From contig NZ_AP023243.1 of NCBI RefSeq assembly GCF_016756495.1, positions 5,460,501 through 5,524,500 on the forward strand: a stretch of DNA of 64,000 nt. The letters run 5' to 3'. Origin of the DNA: Mesorhizobium sp. 113-3-3 (GTDB lineage Bacteria > Pseudomonadota > Alphaproteobacteria > Rhizobiales > Rhizobiaceae). Each line of letters begins with the position of its first letter. Positions within the stretch are counted from its first letter, which is position 1. The notes under the pieces are model-generated. The model saw only the letters and a program-made list of their open reading frames with translations. It did no database searches and was not told where the DNA came from. Below are positions 17,769 through 27,160 of the stretch, one piece after another. Both the position numbers and the translations under genes were made by a program.

Positions 17769-18055
17769 GATCGCCGGACGATAGGCGCTCGACCCAAAGA
17801 CCGATCGTGCCTGCCCGGCGGCGAAGCCGGCTTGCCGAATGCCCCTTGGCTTTCCGCCTTCTTGCCTCTATGTTGCGATCGCAGATCGCACAATTGGTTT
17901 TGAAATGCCTCCCGACATCCCAGCTAGTGACTTGAAAAAATAAGGAAAAATATCCGGCATCAACCGGATAGGCTTTCCGAAAACTCACAAGCATTTTTAT
18001 CAGGGATGGTGCAGCCGGCAGGGCTCGGGCACCTTCGAAAACCAGAGGTTTCAAA
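17769..18055. other. Intergenic region upstream of the glutamine-synthetase-like gene
   Basis: 287 bases with an AT-rich core at about 17925-18005, likely carrying the promoter of the downstream ligase gene. No strong palindrome was found that could be named an operator for the GntR regulator. Confidence 0.4.
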
Positions 18056-19411
18056 TTGAGCGATGCAATTGCGGACGTTCTGAGCTGGCTTGAAAGCAGA
18101 AGCGACATACAAAGCCTGAGGGCGGCGGTGTGCGACCTCAACGGCGTCATGCGGGGAAAACGCATTCCCGTGGAGCAGGCCCGCAAGGCGCTGGAAGGCA
18201 AGCTGCGCATGCCCTATTCGCTGATCGGGCTCGACATCTGGGGCGAGGACATCGAAGGCAACAGTCTGGTTTTCTCGACCGGCGATGCCGACGGGCTCTG
18301 CCAATGGACGGGACGCGGCATCCTGCCGGTGGACTGGACAGCGCATCCGACGGCACTTGTCCCGCTCTGGCTCGCCGACGAAAGCGGCGCGCCCTATCTC
18401 GGCGATCCCCGGCGGGCGCTCGCCCGCATCCTCGACCGCTACAAGGCGCTCGGCCTGACCCCGGTCGCGGCGACGGAACTCGAATTCTATCTGGTCGATC
18501 CGCAATCGCAGCGGCCGGTCGGGCCGGTGTCACCGGTCACCGGACGGCGTCTGGATTCCGACGCGGCGCTGTCGATCGACGAGATCGACGATTTCGAGGC
18601 CTTCATCCATGACGTCTACGACGCCTGCCGGGCGCAAGGCATTCCCGTCGACACGGCGATTGCCGAAAACGGGGTCGGCCAGTTCGAGATCAATCTGAAC
18701 CATGTCGCCGACGCGCTGCGGGCGGCCGACGATGCGGTGCTGTTCAAGCGCACGGTGAAGGGCATTGCCCGCAAGCACGGCTTTGCCGCCTGCTTCATGG
18801 CAAAACCCTACGGCGACCGGGCCGGCAACGGCTTCCACGTCCATTTCAGCCTGGTAGACGCCGAAGGCCGCAATGTGTTCGACGACGGCACCGACCAGGG
18901 CTCGCAAACCATGCGCCACGCCGTCGGCGGGCTGCTGGCGGCGATGGCCGAGAGCACGCTGGTGTTCGCGCCGCACTACAATTCCTACCGCAGGCTTCGC
19001 CCGCGCTCCTATGCGCCGACTGCGGTCGCCTGGGGCTACGAGAACCGCATGGTCGCGATCCGCATTCCCGGCGGCCCGACCGGGGCGCGCCGCATCGAGC
19101 ATCGCGTGTCGGGCGCGGACGCCAATCCCTATCTGGTGCTTGCCGCCATACTGGGCGCGGCCCTGATCGGCATCGAAAGGCAGATGTCGCCGGGCGATCC
19201 GATCGGGAACGATGGCCAGGGCGTCGTGCCGGCCAAGCTGCCGCCGGACTGGGCCTCGGCAATCGCCACCTTCGAGAGCGGCACGCATGTGGCGGAGATC
19301 TTTCCGGCGATCCTGCGCGACTCCTTCATCGCCTGCAAACGCCAGGAGTTGAACACTTTCGCGCTCAACGTCAGCGACTTCGAGATCGAGACCTATCTCG
19401 AAAGCGTCTAG
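18056..19411 (+). CDS. Glutamine-synthetase-family ligase (gamma-glutamyl-amine synthetase-like)
   Basis: ATP-dependent ligase of 451 aa with the full glutamine synthetase fold. The N-terminal beta-grasp contains DLNGVMRGKRIP. The catalytic domain has the metal and ATP motifs ATELEFYL, ENGVGQFEINL, GNGFHVHFSL and the arginine-rich NSYRRLRPRSYAP. It belongs to the branch with PuuA and related gamma-glutamylpolyamine or gamma-glutamyl-amine synthetases rather than the housekeeping GlnA, judging by length and the NSYRRL/AWGYENR sequences. It starts with TTG at 18056, with AGAGG 8 bases before. Tail-to-tail with the RpiR gene, 4 bases apart. Confidence 0.83.
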   Translation: MSDAIADVLSWLESRSDIQSLRAAVCDLNGVMRGKRIPVEQARKALEGKLRMPYSLIGLDIWGEDIEGNSLVFSTGDADGLCQWTGRGILPVDWTAHPTALVPLWLADESGAPYLGDPRRALARILDRYKALGLTPVAATELEFYLVDPQSQRPVGPVSPVTGRRLDSDAALSIDEIDDFEAFIHDVYDACRAQGIPVDTAIAENGVGQFEINLNHVADALRAADDAVLFKRTVKGIARKHGFAACFMAKPYGDRAGNGFHVHFSLVDAEGRNVFDDGTDQGSQTMRHAVGGLLAAMAESTLVFAPHYNSYRRLRPRSYAPTAVAWGYENRMVAIRIPGGPTGARRIEHRVSGADANPYLVLAAILGAALIGIERQMSPGDPIGNDGQGVVPAKLPPDWASAIATFESGTHVAEIFPAILRDSFIACKRQELNTFALNVSDFEIETYLESV

Positions 19412-19415
19412 GCTC

Positions 19416-20276
19416 TTACGAGGACCGCTCGGCCTTCAGCACCGACACCGCCATCTCGCTGTTGTGGACATAGTCGTTGGCGTCCGGCTGCCTCTGCACC
19501 AAAAGGATGAACAGCAGATCGGTCAGCGTCAGCTGCGCGTCGCGCGCGGTGATGGATGAGGAGCGCGCACGCTCCTCATCCGCGATGGTGTAGAGGCGGA
19601 TGTCGGCGACCCGGCTCAATGGATTGTCGTGCAGGCCGGTGACGGCGATCACCATCGCGCCGCGCTTGGCGGCGAGCTCGGCGATGCGCAAGGTTTCGAT
19701 GCTGGCGCCGGAATAGGAGAGCGCGAACAGCACGTCGCCGGGCCCGAGCGTCGCGGCATTGGCCATCTGGATGTGGCTGTCGCTGTCATGCAGCACGTTG
19801 CGGCCGAGCTTCATCAGCTTGTAGGAGAAATCGCGCGCCACCAGCGAGGAGGCGCCGACGCCGACCAGATGGATGCGGCGCGCGCCGTCCAGCAGCTCCA
19901 GTGTGCGGCCGATGATGCGCTCGGTGTTGGCGGCGACGGTCTGCTGCATCGACAAAAGCTTGCTGCCGATCAGCTTCTTCAGGATGACCGGATAGGTGTC
20001 GCCGACCTCGATCGAACCGTGGATAACGCCGGCCGGCACCTGCCAGTCCTGCGCCTTGGCCTCGCTGACGGCGAGCTTGAGCTCCTGATAGCTGGCATAG
20101 CCGAGTTTCTGGCTGAACTTGACGACACTCGACTGGCTGCGGCCGATCTCGGCGGCAAGGGCCGCCGTCGACAGGCGCAGCATCCGGTCGGGATTGTCGA
20201 CGATGTACTGGCCGATCTCGCGATCGCTGGGCGCCATGCCGTCGAGCTTCGCATGGATCTGCTTGAGAACGGACAT
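19416..20276 (-). CDS. RpiR/MurR-family transcriptional regulator
   Basis: Regulator of 286 aa. The N-terminal RpiR helix-turn-helix domain (residues 1-77; TAALAAEIGRSQSSVVKFSQ) is followed by a SIS sugar-phosphate-binding domain (HLVGVGASSLVARDFSYKLM, LSYSGASIETL). E. coli MurR, of the same family, represses murQP and senses MurNAc-6-phosphate. Divergent from murA, which is followed by kinase, murQ and an importer, this protein very likely plays that role here. It faces a palindrome at 20306-20320, repeated before murQ. The start at 20276 begins MSVLKQI; the longer open frame to 20426 would run through the palindrome. Confidence 0.88.
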   Translation of the reverse strand: MSVLKQIHAKLDGMAPSDREIGQYIVDNPDRMLRLSTAALAAEIGRSQSSVVKFSQKLGYASYQELKLAVSEAKAQDWQVPAGVIHGSIEVGDTYPVILKKLIGSKLLSMQQTVAANTERIIGRTLELLDGARRIHLVGVGASSLVARDFSYKLMKLGRNVLHDSDSHIQMANAATLGPGDVLFALSYSGASIETLRIAELAAKRGAMVIAVTGLHDNPLSRVADIRLYTIADEERARSSSITARDAQLTLTDLLFILLVQRQPDANDYVHNSEMAVSVLKAERSS

Positions 20277-20305
20277 GAACCCTCTGGAGCGCTTCGATGC
20301 TTTGA

Positions 20306-20320
20306 GGAATAAATTATTCC
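20306..20320. promoter_or_regulatory. Candidate RpiR/MurR operator, copy 1
   Basis: GGAATAAATTATTCC, a perfect 7-bp inverted repeat with one central base, lying 29 bases upstream of the RpiR start and just before a -35-like box of the murA promoter. A near-copy occurs before murQ (22587-22601), in the same position relative to TTGAC. It should control both divergent units. Confidence 0.65.
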
Positions 20321-20328
20321 AATTTCGA

Positions 20329-20357
20329 TTGACAGCCAAGAACGCAGAATTAATTCT
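20329..20357 (+). promoter_or_regulatory. Candidate promoter of murA
   Basis: TTGACA at 20329-20334 is a perfect -35 hexamer, followed about 17 bases later by an AT-rich -10 region lying within the perfect palindrome AGAATTAATTCT (20346-20357). The operator-like palindrome ends 8 bases upstream of the -35. The palindrome over the -10 may be a second regulator contact. Confidence 0.5.
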
Positions 20358-20440
20358 CGAACTGGCCCGGTTCGGGAATCGAATGGCTCTCCCGGAGAGA
20401 CCGGACCGCCGCCCGGCTTTCGCCACACAAGGGTTCAGCC

Positions 20441-21697
20441 ATGGACAGATTGCGGATCGTCGGCGGACGAAGACTGGAAGGCGCGGTCACCATATCCGGC
20501 GCCAAGAACGCTGCCTTGCCGCAGATCGCAGCCGCCCTGCTCAGCCCCTACCCGCTCGAATTGAGCAATCTGCCCGCCGTGACGGACGTCGAGAACATGC
20601 TGGGTGTGGTGCGGCTTCACGGCGCTGAGGTGACGCGGTCGGCGCATGCCGCGACGATCGACACCAGTGCCGCCGTTTCGAAGGAAACGTCCTATGACAC
20701 GGTCCGAAAAATGCGCGCGACCGTGCTCGTTCTGGCGCCGTTGCTGGCGCGGTTCGGCCATGCCCGGGTTTCACTGCCCGGCGGCTGCGCGATCGGCGCG
20801 CGGCCGGTCGACATGCATGTCGCCGCCCTCGCCGCACTTGGCGCCAGGATCGCCATCGAGAATGGTTTGATCGTCGCCTCGGCGCCGAACGGGCTGACCG
20901 GGACGCGCATCGTGCTCAGTTCGCCATCGGTCGGGGCAACGGAAACCGCCATGATGGCGGCGACCACGGCCAGGGGCGAAACCGAGATCCTCAACGCGGC
21001 GCGCGAGCCGGAAGTGGCCGATCTCGCCGCTTGCCTCAATGCCATGGGCGCGCGCATCGAGGGCGCCGGCACGCATCGCATCCTGATCGCCGGCGACACC
21101 GGCTGGCATGCGGCCCGGCACGACATCATCCCGGACCGCATCGAAGCCGGCACCTATGCGATTGCCGCGGCGATCACCGGCGGCCAGCTCGAGCTCACCC
21201 ATGCCCGGCTCGAGCACATGGCCTCGGTGGTGCAATTGCTGGAGGCCACCGGCGTCAGCGTCTGGCCCGGCGACCGTGGCCTGATCGTTTCACGCGACCG
21301 GCCGCTCAAGGCCGCCGATCTCACCACCGAACCCTATCCGGGTTTTCCGACCGATCTGCAGGCGCAGTTCATGGCGCTGATGTGTTGCGCCGAGGGTGCG
21401 TCGCTGCTGCGTGAAACCATCTTCGAGAACCGCTTCATGCATGTGCCCGAACTTATGCGGCTCGGCGCCAACATCAAGCTGCAGGGCACCATGGCCTTGG
21501 TGCGCGGCGGCGAGAAACTGCATGGCGCGCAGGTGATGGCCACCGACCTGCGCGCTTCGGTGTCGCTGGTGCTGGCGGCACTGGTCAGCGAGGGCGAGAC
21601 GATCATCAACCGCGTCTATCATCTCGATCGCGGCTATGAGCAGCTGGACCGAAAGCTGCGCCTTTGCGGTGCCGACATCGAGCGGCTGAGCCCATGA
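20441..21697 (+). CDS. murA: UDP-N-acetylglucosamine 1-carboxyvinyltransferase (MurA)
   Basis: Cytoplasmic enzyme (418 aa; E. coli MurA has 419) that transfers enolpyruvate from PEP to UDP-GlcNAc, the first committed step of peptidoglycan precursor synthesis. Catalytic residues are intact: Lys22-Asn23 in SGAKNAALP, and the PEP-binding cysteine Cys116 in [14 protein letters not shown] (the residue fosfomycin attacks). The start at 20441 follows AAGGG. Its presence at the head of a recycling operon under an RpiR-type regulator suggests an extra, inducible copy besides a housekeeping murA elsewhere; that is inference. Its stop overlaps the next start (ATGA). Confidence 0.92.
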   Translation: MDRLRIVGGRRLEGAVTISGAKNAALPQIAAALLSPYPLELSNLPAVTDVENMLGVVRLHGAEVTRSAHAATIDTSAAVSKETSYDTVRKMRATVLVLAPLLARFGHARVSLPGGCAIGARPVDMHVAALAALGARIAIENGLIVASAPNGLTGTRIVLSSPSVGATETAMMAATTARGETEILNAAREPEVADLAACLNAMGARIEGAGTHRILIAGDTGWHAARHDIIPDRIEAGTYAIAAAITGGQLELTHARLEHMASVVQLLEATGVSVWPGDRGLIVSRDRPLKAADLTTEPYPGFPTDLQAQFMALMCCAEGASLLRETIFENRFMHVPELMRLGANIKLQGTMALVRGGEKLHGAQVMATDLRASVSLVLAALVSEGETIINRVYHLDRGYEQLDRKLRLCGADIERLSP

Positions 21698-22578
21698 GCG
21701 GCCCGGACTATTTTCTCGGCGTCGACGGCGGCGGCACCGGCTGCCGGGCTCGTATCGAAGACGCGCAAGGCAACGTGCTGGGACAAGGCCTGTCCGGCCC
21801 GGCGACGACCCGGCTCGGCATCGACGCGGCCTGGGCCTCGATTGCCAAAGCCTTTGGCGCGGCGATCGACGAGACCGGGTTCGGGCCGGCCGAGGCCGCT
21901 CGGATACGCGCCGGCATCGGTCTTGCGGGTATCGGCCGCAAGGGCGCGCTGGAGGCGTTGCGTGCGATCGCGCATCCCTTTGCCAGCATCGATTTCGTCA
22001 GCGATGGCGTCGGCGCCTGCCTTGGTGCGCATTCCGGCCAGGACGGCGCCATCGTCATAGCCGGCACGGGCTCGATCGGCCTCGGCTTCGCCGAAGGCCG
22101 CGACCTGCGCGTTGGCGGCTACGGTTTTCCGATCTCGGACGAAGGCAGCGGCGCCGATCTTGGCCTGAAAGCCATGCAACTGGCGCTGCGCGCCCATGAC
22201 GACCGGCACGAGCGGTCGGCGCTGCTGGCGGAGGTGATGCAGCGCTTCGAGGATGATCCGATGGAAGCGGTTGCCTGGATGGACCGTGCCAGCGCCACGG
22301 ATTACGCCGCCCTGGCGCCGATGGTGATGCGCCATGCCGACCAGGGCGATCCGGCCGGGCGACGCATTGTGCAAAGTGCCGCCGAGCAGATCGACACGCT
22401 GGTGCGGGTGCTGTTCGAAAAAGGCGCGCCGCGCGTGACCTTGCTTGGCGGCCTCGCCAGCCCGCTCGAACCCTGGCTTTCGCCCGATGTCCGGCGCCGG
22501 CTGAAGCCCGCGGACGGCGACGCCGTTTCCGGCGCGATCATCCTCGCCAAGCGGTCGCTCTGCGTCCGGCAGGCCTAG
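21694..22578 (+). CDS. BadF/BadG-type amino-sugar kinase (N-acetylglucosamine kinase-like)
   Basis: Kinase of 294 aa in the ASKHA fold. The phosphate-1 loop is LGVDGGGTGCRARI (residues 7-20), the second glycine-rich loop is AGTGSIGLG, and a third is TLLGGLASP. The family phosphorylates GlcNAc, MurNAc or glucosamine. Coupled to murA by an ATGA overlap and followed by murQ, it most plausibly phosphorylates GlcNAc or MurNAc released from cell-wall turnover, making the 6-phosphate that MurQ uses. Substrate preference cannot be read from the sequence. Confidence 0.85.
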   Translation: MSGPDYFLGVDGGGTGCRARIEDAQGNVLGQGLSGPATTRLGIDAAWASIAKAFGAAIDETGFGPAEAARIRAGIGLAGIGRKGALEALRAIAHPFASIDFVSDGVGACLGAHSGQDGAIVIAGTGSIGLGFAEGRDLRVGGYGFPISDEGSGADLGLKAMQLALRAHDDRHERSALLAEVMQRFEDDPMEAVAWMDRASATDYAALAPMVMRHADQGDPAGRRIVQSAAEQIDTLVRVLFEKGAPRVTLLGGLASPLEPWLSPDVRRRLKPADGDAVSGAIILAKRSLCVRQA

Positions 22579-22586
22579 CGAAGCTA

Positions 22587-22601
22587 GGAATAAAATATTC
22601 C
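22587..22601. promoter_or_regulatory. Candidate RpiR/MurR operator, copy 2
   Basis: GGAATAAAATATTCC is almost identical to the palindrome before murA (13 of 15 bases). Both continue CCAAT and then, 8-9 bases after the palindrome, a TTGAC box. It begins 9 bases after the kinase stop, so it would control murQ and the importer as a separate transcription unit. Confidence 0.65.
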
Positions 22602-22610
22602 AATATCCTG

Positions 22611-22639
22611 TTGACGATACGAATATCCAATTCTAAAAA
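22611..22639 (+). promoter_or_regulatory. Candidate promoter of murQ and the importer
   Basis: TTGACG (22611-22616), 17 bases, then TAAAAA (22634-22639). It lies in an AT-rich stretch unlike its surroundings and directly downstream of the second palindrome. Confidence 0.5.
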
Positions 22640-22738
22640 GTTAACAAAGAAAGATTGCGATGACGTATCCAACGTCCGTGCGCCCTGGCGCGTCGGGCCA
22701 TGTCGGACGCAGGCAGAAGAATTTTTGAAAGCACTGGA

Positions 22739-23662
22739 ATGACCGAGCAAGGGTTGATGTCCGAACTGGACCTGCTGGTTTCCGAAGGCCGCAACCCGCG
22801 GACGATGGATATCGACCTGCTGCCGACCATCGATGTGCTGCGCAAGATCAATGACGAGGACAGGCTTGTCCCGGCTGCCGTCGAAAAGGTGCTGCCGGAA
22901 ATCGCGGCTGCGGTCGACCGCATCGTGCTTGCCTTCCAGAAAGGCGCGCGCCTCATCTATATCGGCGCCGGCACCAGCGGGCGGCTCGGCGTACTCGACG
23001 CCTCGGAATGTCCTCCCACCTTCGGCGTGCCCGAGGACATGGTGATCGGCCTGATCGCCGGCGGCCCGGACGCCTTGGTGCAGTCGACGGAAGGCGCCGA
23101 GGACGACCCGAAAATGGGCGCCAAGGCGTTGCAGGAGATCGGGCTAACACCAGACGACGTCGTGGTCGGCATCGCGGTCAGCGGGCGCACGCCTTACGTC
23201 ATCGGCGGACTGAAATATGCCAGGCAAGTCGGCGCCACAACAGTCGCCCTGTCGTGCAATCCGGCATCGACAATTGCCGGCATCGCCGATATCGCCATCT
23301 CGCCGGTCGTTGGCCCGGAAGTGCTCACCGGCTCGACGAGGCTCAAGTCCGGAACCGCGCAGAAGCTGGTGCTCAACATGCTGACCACGGCTTCGATGAT
23401 CCGCATCGGCAAGAGTTTTCAGAATCTGATGGTCGACCTCAACCCGTCCAACAAGAAGCTGGTGGCGAGGGCAACCAGGATCGTCATGCAGACCACCGGC
23501 TGTTCCGCGCAGCAGGCCAGGCAGGCACTCCACCAGACAAGCAACGACGTGAAGCTGGCGATCCTGGTGACGATCACCGGCCTCGATACCGAGACGGCAC
23601 GAGCCGCCCTCGGCAAGGCCGGCGGTTTCCTGCGAAAGGCAATCAGCGACCGGATGGCATGA
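22739..23662 (+). CDS. murQ: N-acetylmuramic acid 6-phosphate etherase (MurQ)
   Basis: Cytoplasmic lyase/etherase that removes the lactyl ether from MurNAc-6-phosphate, giving GlcNAc-6-phosphate and D-lactate, a key step of cell-wall recycling. 307 aa from the ATG at 22739 ([10 protein letters not shown]), aligning in length with E. coli MurQ (298 aa); an in-frame ATG at 22700 would add 13 residues. Family hallmarks: [13 protein letters not shown], the SIS-domain sequence [20 protein letters not shown], and [11 protein letters not shown]. First gene of the second unit of the island, behind its own palindrome and promoter. Confidence 0.93.
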   Translation: MTEQGLMSELDLLVSEGRNPRTMDIDLLPTIDVLRKINDEDRLVPAAVEKVLPEIAAAVDRIVLAFQKGARLIYIGAGTSGRLGVLDASECPPTFGVPEDMVIGLIAGGPDALVQSTEGAEDDPKMGAKALQEIGLTPDDVVVGIAVSGRTPYVIGGLKYARQVGATTVALSCNPASTIAGIADIAISPVVGPEVLTGSTRLKSGTAQKLVLNMLTTASMIRIGKSFQNLMVDLNPSNKKLVARATRIVMQTTGCSAQQARQALHQTSNDVKLAILVTITGLDTETARAALGKAGGFLRKAISDRMA

Positions 23663-23671
23663 AGCCGCGTG

Positions 23672-23708
23672 AGACAAGACGGCAAGAGGCCGCTTTAGAC
23701 AAGACGGC
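23672..23708 (+). repeat. 12-bp direct repeat downstream of murQ
   Basis: AGACAAGACGGC occurs at 23672-23683 and again at 23697-23708 in the 148-base gap between murQ and the binding-protein gene, flanked by similar GAAGCCGC words. Probably a small duplication; no function assigned. Confidence 0.5.
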
Positions 23709-23810
23709 GCGAAGCCGCATAGACTGGGCCGATACTCCGAAGCATGTGTGCCTTGGAAGCGGTCGGCGGAAACTGCAAGGCATCAAGTCAAATCATAATG
23801 GGAGACGAAA

Positions 23811-25328
23811 ATGACAAGGCATCTCACAAGATCATTGCTGTCGGGCATCACGGTTGCCGCGATGCTCGGTATTGCGACGGTTTCGACGCAGGCGGCAACA
23901 CTGCACATGGCCTGGTCGCAGGACGCAACCGGGCTTGACCCGCACAAGCAGACGGCCTTTTCGTCGCTGCGGCTCCTGGAACTGATCTATGAGCCGCTGG
24001 TGCGGGTCGACGCCAGCCTGCAGATCATCCCGGCAATCGCCACATCCTGGGAGTTCTCCAAGGATGGCAAGGAGTTGACCTTCAAGCTCGATCCCAAAGC
24101 GAAATTCCAGGACGGCACGGCGGTCACCTCCGCCGACGTCAAGGCGTCGTTCGAGCGCATTCTCGACGAGAAGACGGGCGCGGCCGCCCGCGCCAATTTC
24201 CTGTCCATCGCCGGCATCGAAACGCCGGATGCGGCGACCGTCGTGTTCCATCTGTCGCAGCCCGACGTGCCGATCCTGACGGCGATGAGCGACGTCAACG
24301 CGGCCATCGTTCCGGCAGCTGAAATCAAGGCCGGGTCGGTCGGCACCAAGGCGCTCGGCTCCGGCCCGTTCAAGCTCGACAAATGGGATCCCAACGCCAA
24401 GGAGGTGCTGAGCGCCAACAAGGACTGGGCCGGCGGCGCGACCGGCGTCGACGGCATCGAGATCAGTGTGCTGCCGGACGAGGCGGCGATCCTGGCCGCC
24501 ATGCGCACCAAGCAGATCGATTTCGCCCTGCTCAACGATCCGCTGGTCGCCACGCTGGTGCCGAAAGAGGCCAGCCTGCAATTGAACCGCGTGCCGGTGC
24601 TCGCCTACCACGTGCTGCAGCTCAACCCATCGCGCAAGCCGATGACCGAGCTCCAGGTGCGCCAGGCGATCTCCTGCGCCATCGACCGGCAGGAGGTGCT
24701 GGACACCGCCTCGCTCGGCGAAGGCAAGGTCACCGGACCGCTGACCATACCGGCGCTGGCGACCGATCCGAGCCAGCTGTTCTGCTACAAGCGCGATGTC
24801 GAAAAGGCCAAGAAGCTGATGGCCGAGGCCGGCTTTGCCGACGGCCTTTCGGCGACCGTGATCGGCGCCACCGGCGAGCCGCCGACGGCGGCGGCGGAGG
24901 CGCAGGTCATCCAGTCGCAGTTGGCTGAAATCGGCGTCAAGCTCGACATCAAGATGATGGAGCTCAACGTCTATGTCGATGCCTGGCTGAAGGGTGATTT
25001 CGATATGGCGATCGCGCTCAATGGCGGCCGCGCCGACCCCTACACCATGTACAACCGCTACTGGACCAAGGCCGGCAATCTGCAGAAGGTGGCCAACTAC
25101 ATCGACGACACGCTGGACAGCCAGATGCAGCAGGGCCGCGCCGAGACCGACCCGACCAAACGCAAGGCGATCTTCGCCGAATTCGAAAAGCATCTCGCCG
25201 AGATGTCGCCGTGGATCTGGCTCTACACGTCCTACAGCTACACGGCCCAGCAGAAGAACATCGCCGGCTTCGTGCCGACGCCGACCGGCACGCTGTTCAG
25301 CCTGAGCAAGGTTACCATCCAGCAGTAG
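23811..25328 (+). CDS. Peptide/muropeptide ABC transporter substrate-binding protein
   Basis: Periplasmic binding protein of 505 aa, family SBP_bac_5 (DppA/OppA type). The signal peptide is residues 1-28, with cleavage probably after VSTQA. Typical motifs are GLDPHKQTAFSSL, ATSWEFSKDGKELTFKL and GSGPFKLDKW. A good ribosome site (GGGAGA) precedes the ATG. In this family some members bind murein peptides (MppA), which fits its place between murQ and anmK. Dipeptide or sugar-peptide ligands remain possible. Confidence 0.9.
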   Translation: MTRHLTRSLLSGITVAAMLGIATVSTQAATLHMAWSQDATGLDPHKQTAFSSLRLLELIYEPLVRVDASLQIIPAIATSWEFSKDGKELTFKLDPKAKFQDGTAVTSADVKASFERILDEKTGAAARANFLSIAGIETPDAATVVFHLSQPDVPILTAMSDVNAAIVPAAEIKAGSVGTKALGSGPFKLDKWDPNAKEVLSANKDWAGGATGVDGIEISVLPDEAAILAAMRTKQIDFALLNDPLVATLVPKEASLQLNRVPVLAYHVLQLNPSRKPMTELQVRQAISCAIDRQEVLDTASLGEGKVTGPLTIPALATDPSQLFCYKRDVEKAKKLMAEAGFADGLSATVIGATGEPPTAAAEAQVIQSQLAEIGVKLDIKMMELNVYVDAWLKGDFDMAIALNGGRADPYTMYNRYWTKAGNLQKVANYIDDTLDSQMQQGRAETDPTKRKAIFAEFEKHLAEMSPWIWLYTSYSYTAQQKNIAGFVPTPTGTLFSLSKVTIQQ

Positions 25329-25361
25329 CGCTTCGGGCATTGGGCGAGAGGACTTCTTCGC

Positions 25362-26321
25362 GTGAACTATCTGATGCGACGACTGGCGACGTTTCCTCTC
25401 GTCCTGCTTGGCGTGTCCATCCTGGTCTTCGTCGCGATCCGGATGGTGCCGGGCGATTCGATCACGGCAATGCTCGGCACCGAGGCCGGCCTGCTGACGC
25501 CGGCACAGCGGGATTCGCTCGCCGCCTATTTCGGCATCGACCAGCCCTGGTTCGTCCAGTACTGGCGCTGGATCGGCGGCATCCTGCACGGCAATTTCGG
25601 TATCTCGGTTACCTATGGCAGGCCGGTGCTCGACGTCATTCTCGAACGTTTCCCGCTGACGCTCGAGCTGGCTCTGCTGTCGATGATCATCGCGCTTGCG
25701 GTCGGCATGCCGGCCGGCATCTATGCCGCCACGCACAACGAAAAACCGTCCGATCTCGTCGTGCGCATCGTCGCCATGATCGGCCAATCGACGCCGAGCT
25801 TCGTGCTCGGCCTGTTGATCATCTACACGCTGTCGGCCGGCTTCGGCGTGCTGCCGGCGATGGGTGAATTCGCCCCGCTGTGGCAGGATCCCTTGCGCAA
25901 TCTCAGCCAGTTGATCCTGCCCGCCATCACGCTGGGCTTTGCTTTCGCCGCCTCGGTCACGCGCATATCGCGTTCGGCGATGCTCGACGTACTGAGCGAC
26001 GACTATGTGCGCACCGCGCGCAGCAAGGGCGCGTCGGCGCGCAGCGTCATCTGGCGGCATGCCTTGCCCAACGCGCTGATCCCGGTGGTGACGCTGAGCG
26101 GCATCGAGTTCGGCTATCTCCTGGGCGGCGCCGTCATCGTCGAGCAGATCTATGCCTTGCCCGGCCTCGGACGCATGGTGTTGGACGCCATCCTGCAGCG
26201 CGACTACGCGCTGGTGCAGGGCGCCGTGCTGTTCATCGCCTTCAACTTCATGATCGTCAATCTCCTGGTCGACCTCGCTTATGTCGGGCTCGATCCGCGC
26301 ATCCGGCTGGGAGAGCAGTGA
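25362..26321 (+). CDS. Peptide-type ABC permease, DppB-like
   Basis: Inner-membrane permease of 319 aa starting at GTG (25362), with GAGAGG upstream. The N-terminal helix (FPLVLLGVSILVFVAIRMVP) is followed by the usual periplasmic domain and further helices; the coupling loop is DDYVRTARSKGASARSVIWR. Its TGA overlaps the ATG of the next permease (TGATG). Confidence 0.92.
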   Translation: MNYLMRRLATFPLVLLGVSILVFVAIRMVPGDSITAMLGTEAGLLTPAQRDSLAAYFGIDQPWFVQYWRWIGGILHGNFGISVTYGRPVLDVILERFPLTLELALLSMIIALAVGMPAGIYAATHNEKPSDLVVRIVAMIGQSTPSFVLGLLIIYTLSAGFGVLPAMGEFAPLWQDPLRNLSQLILPAITLGFAFAASVTRISRSAMLDVLSDDYVRTARSKGASARSVIWRHALPNALIPVVTLSGIEFGYLLGGAVIVEQIYALPGLGRMVLDAILQRDYALVQGAVLFIAFNFMIVNLLVDLAYVGLDPRIRLGEQ

Positions 26322-27160
26322 TGCACATCCTGCGCGCCATCTTCGGCCATGGCAGCGGCCGCATCGGCGGCGTCATCGTTGGCGTCTATCTGCTCATCGC
26401 CATCCTCGGCCTGGTCGGGCTAACGCCGCACAACCCGATCACGCAGTTCCGCATTGACCGGCTGCACGCACCCAACGGTGCCTACTGGATGGGCACCGAT
26501 TTGTTCGGCCGCGACGTGGCCAGCCGGCTGATGGCGGGCATCGGCCAGTCCTTCACGGTCGCCTTCTTCTCGGTGGCCTTCGCCACCCTTGCCGGCACCG
26601 TGCTCGGGCTGGCGGCGGCCTGGCTCGGACGCCGCTGGGACGGCGTGGTGATGCGCATCATGGATGTGCTGCTGGCCTTTCCGGCCATCCTGCTGGCGCT
26701 GCTTATCGTCACCGTCGCCGGGCCGGGCACATGGACCAGCGTTATCGCCATCGGCATCGTCTACACGCCGATCTTCACGCGCGTGGTGCGCGGCCCTGCT
26801 TTGTCGCTCAAGGCGCGCGAATTCGTCGACGCAGCGCGCACCTTCGGCAGCAGTTCGAGCTACATCGTCACGCGCCATCTGCTACTCAACCTGGTGGCGC
26901 CGTTGACCGTGCAGGTGACGCTGGCGCTGGCCTGGGCGCTGCTCACCGAAGCCGGTCTGAGTTTCCTAGGCCTCGGCACGCAGCCGCCCGCCGCCTCGCT
27001 CGGCCTGATGCTGAGCGACAGCCGCAATCTGATGGAAACCGCGCCCTGGCTGATGATCTTCCCGGGACTGACCATCATGATCAGCATCCTCGGCTTCAAC
27101 CTGCTGGGTGATGCCTTGCGCGATATCCTCGACCCGAGGATGCGGAGGGCGCCGGCATGA
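26321..27160 (+). CDS. Peptide-type ABC permease, DppC-like
   Basis: Inner-membrane permease of 279 aa. It contains the DppC hallmark MGTDLFGRDVASRLMAG and the coupling loop REFVDAARTFGSSSSYIVTR. Partner of the DppB-like permease. The final ATGA overlaps the start of the ATPase gene. Confidence 0.92.
   Translation: MHILRAIFGHGSGRIGGVIVGVYLLIAILGLVGLTPHNPITQFRIDRLHAPNGAYWMGTDLFGRDVASRLMAGIGQSFTVAFFSVAFATLAGTVLGLAAAWLGRRWDGVVMRIMDVLLAFPAILLALLIVTVAGPGTWTSVIAIGIVYTPIFTRVVRGPALSLKAREFVDAARTFGSSSSYIVTRHLLLNLVAPLTVQVTLALAWALLTEAGLSFLGLGTQPPAASLGLMLSDSRNLMETAPWLMIFPGLTIMISILGFNLLGDALRDILDPRMRRAPA

Noticed and set aside
18056..19411. Housekeeping glutamine synthetase GlnA
   Set aside because: Length (451 aa), motif variants and the lack of a glnB neighbour fit a gamma-glutamyl-amine ligase better.
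23832..26060. 742-codon minus-strand open frame across the peptide importer genes
   Set aside because: Shadow of the binding-protein and permease genes on the other strand; low-complexity Arg/His/Asp sequence with no domain.
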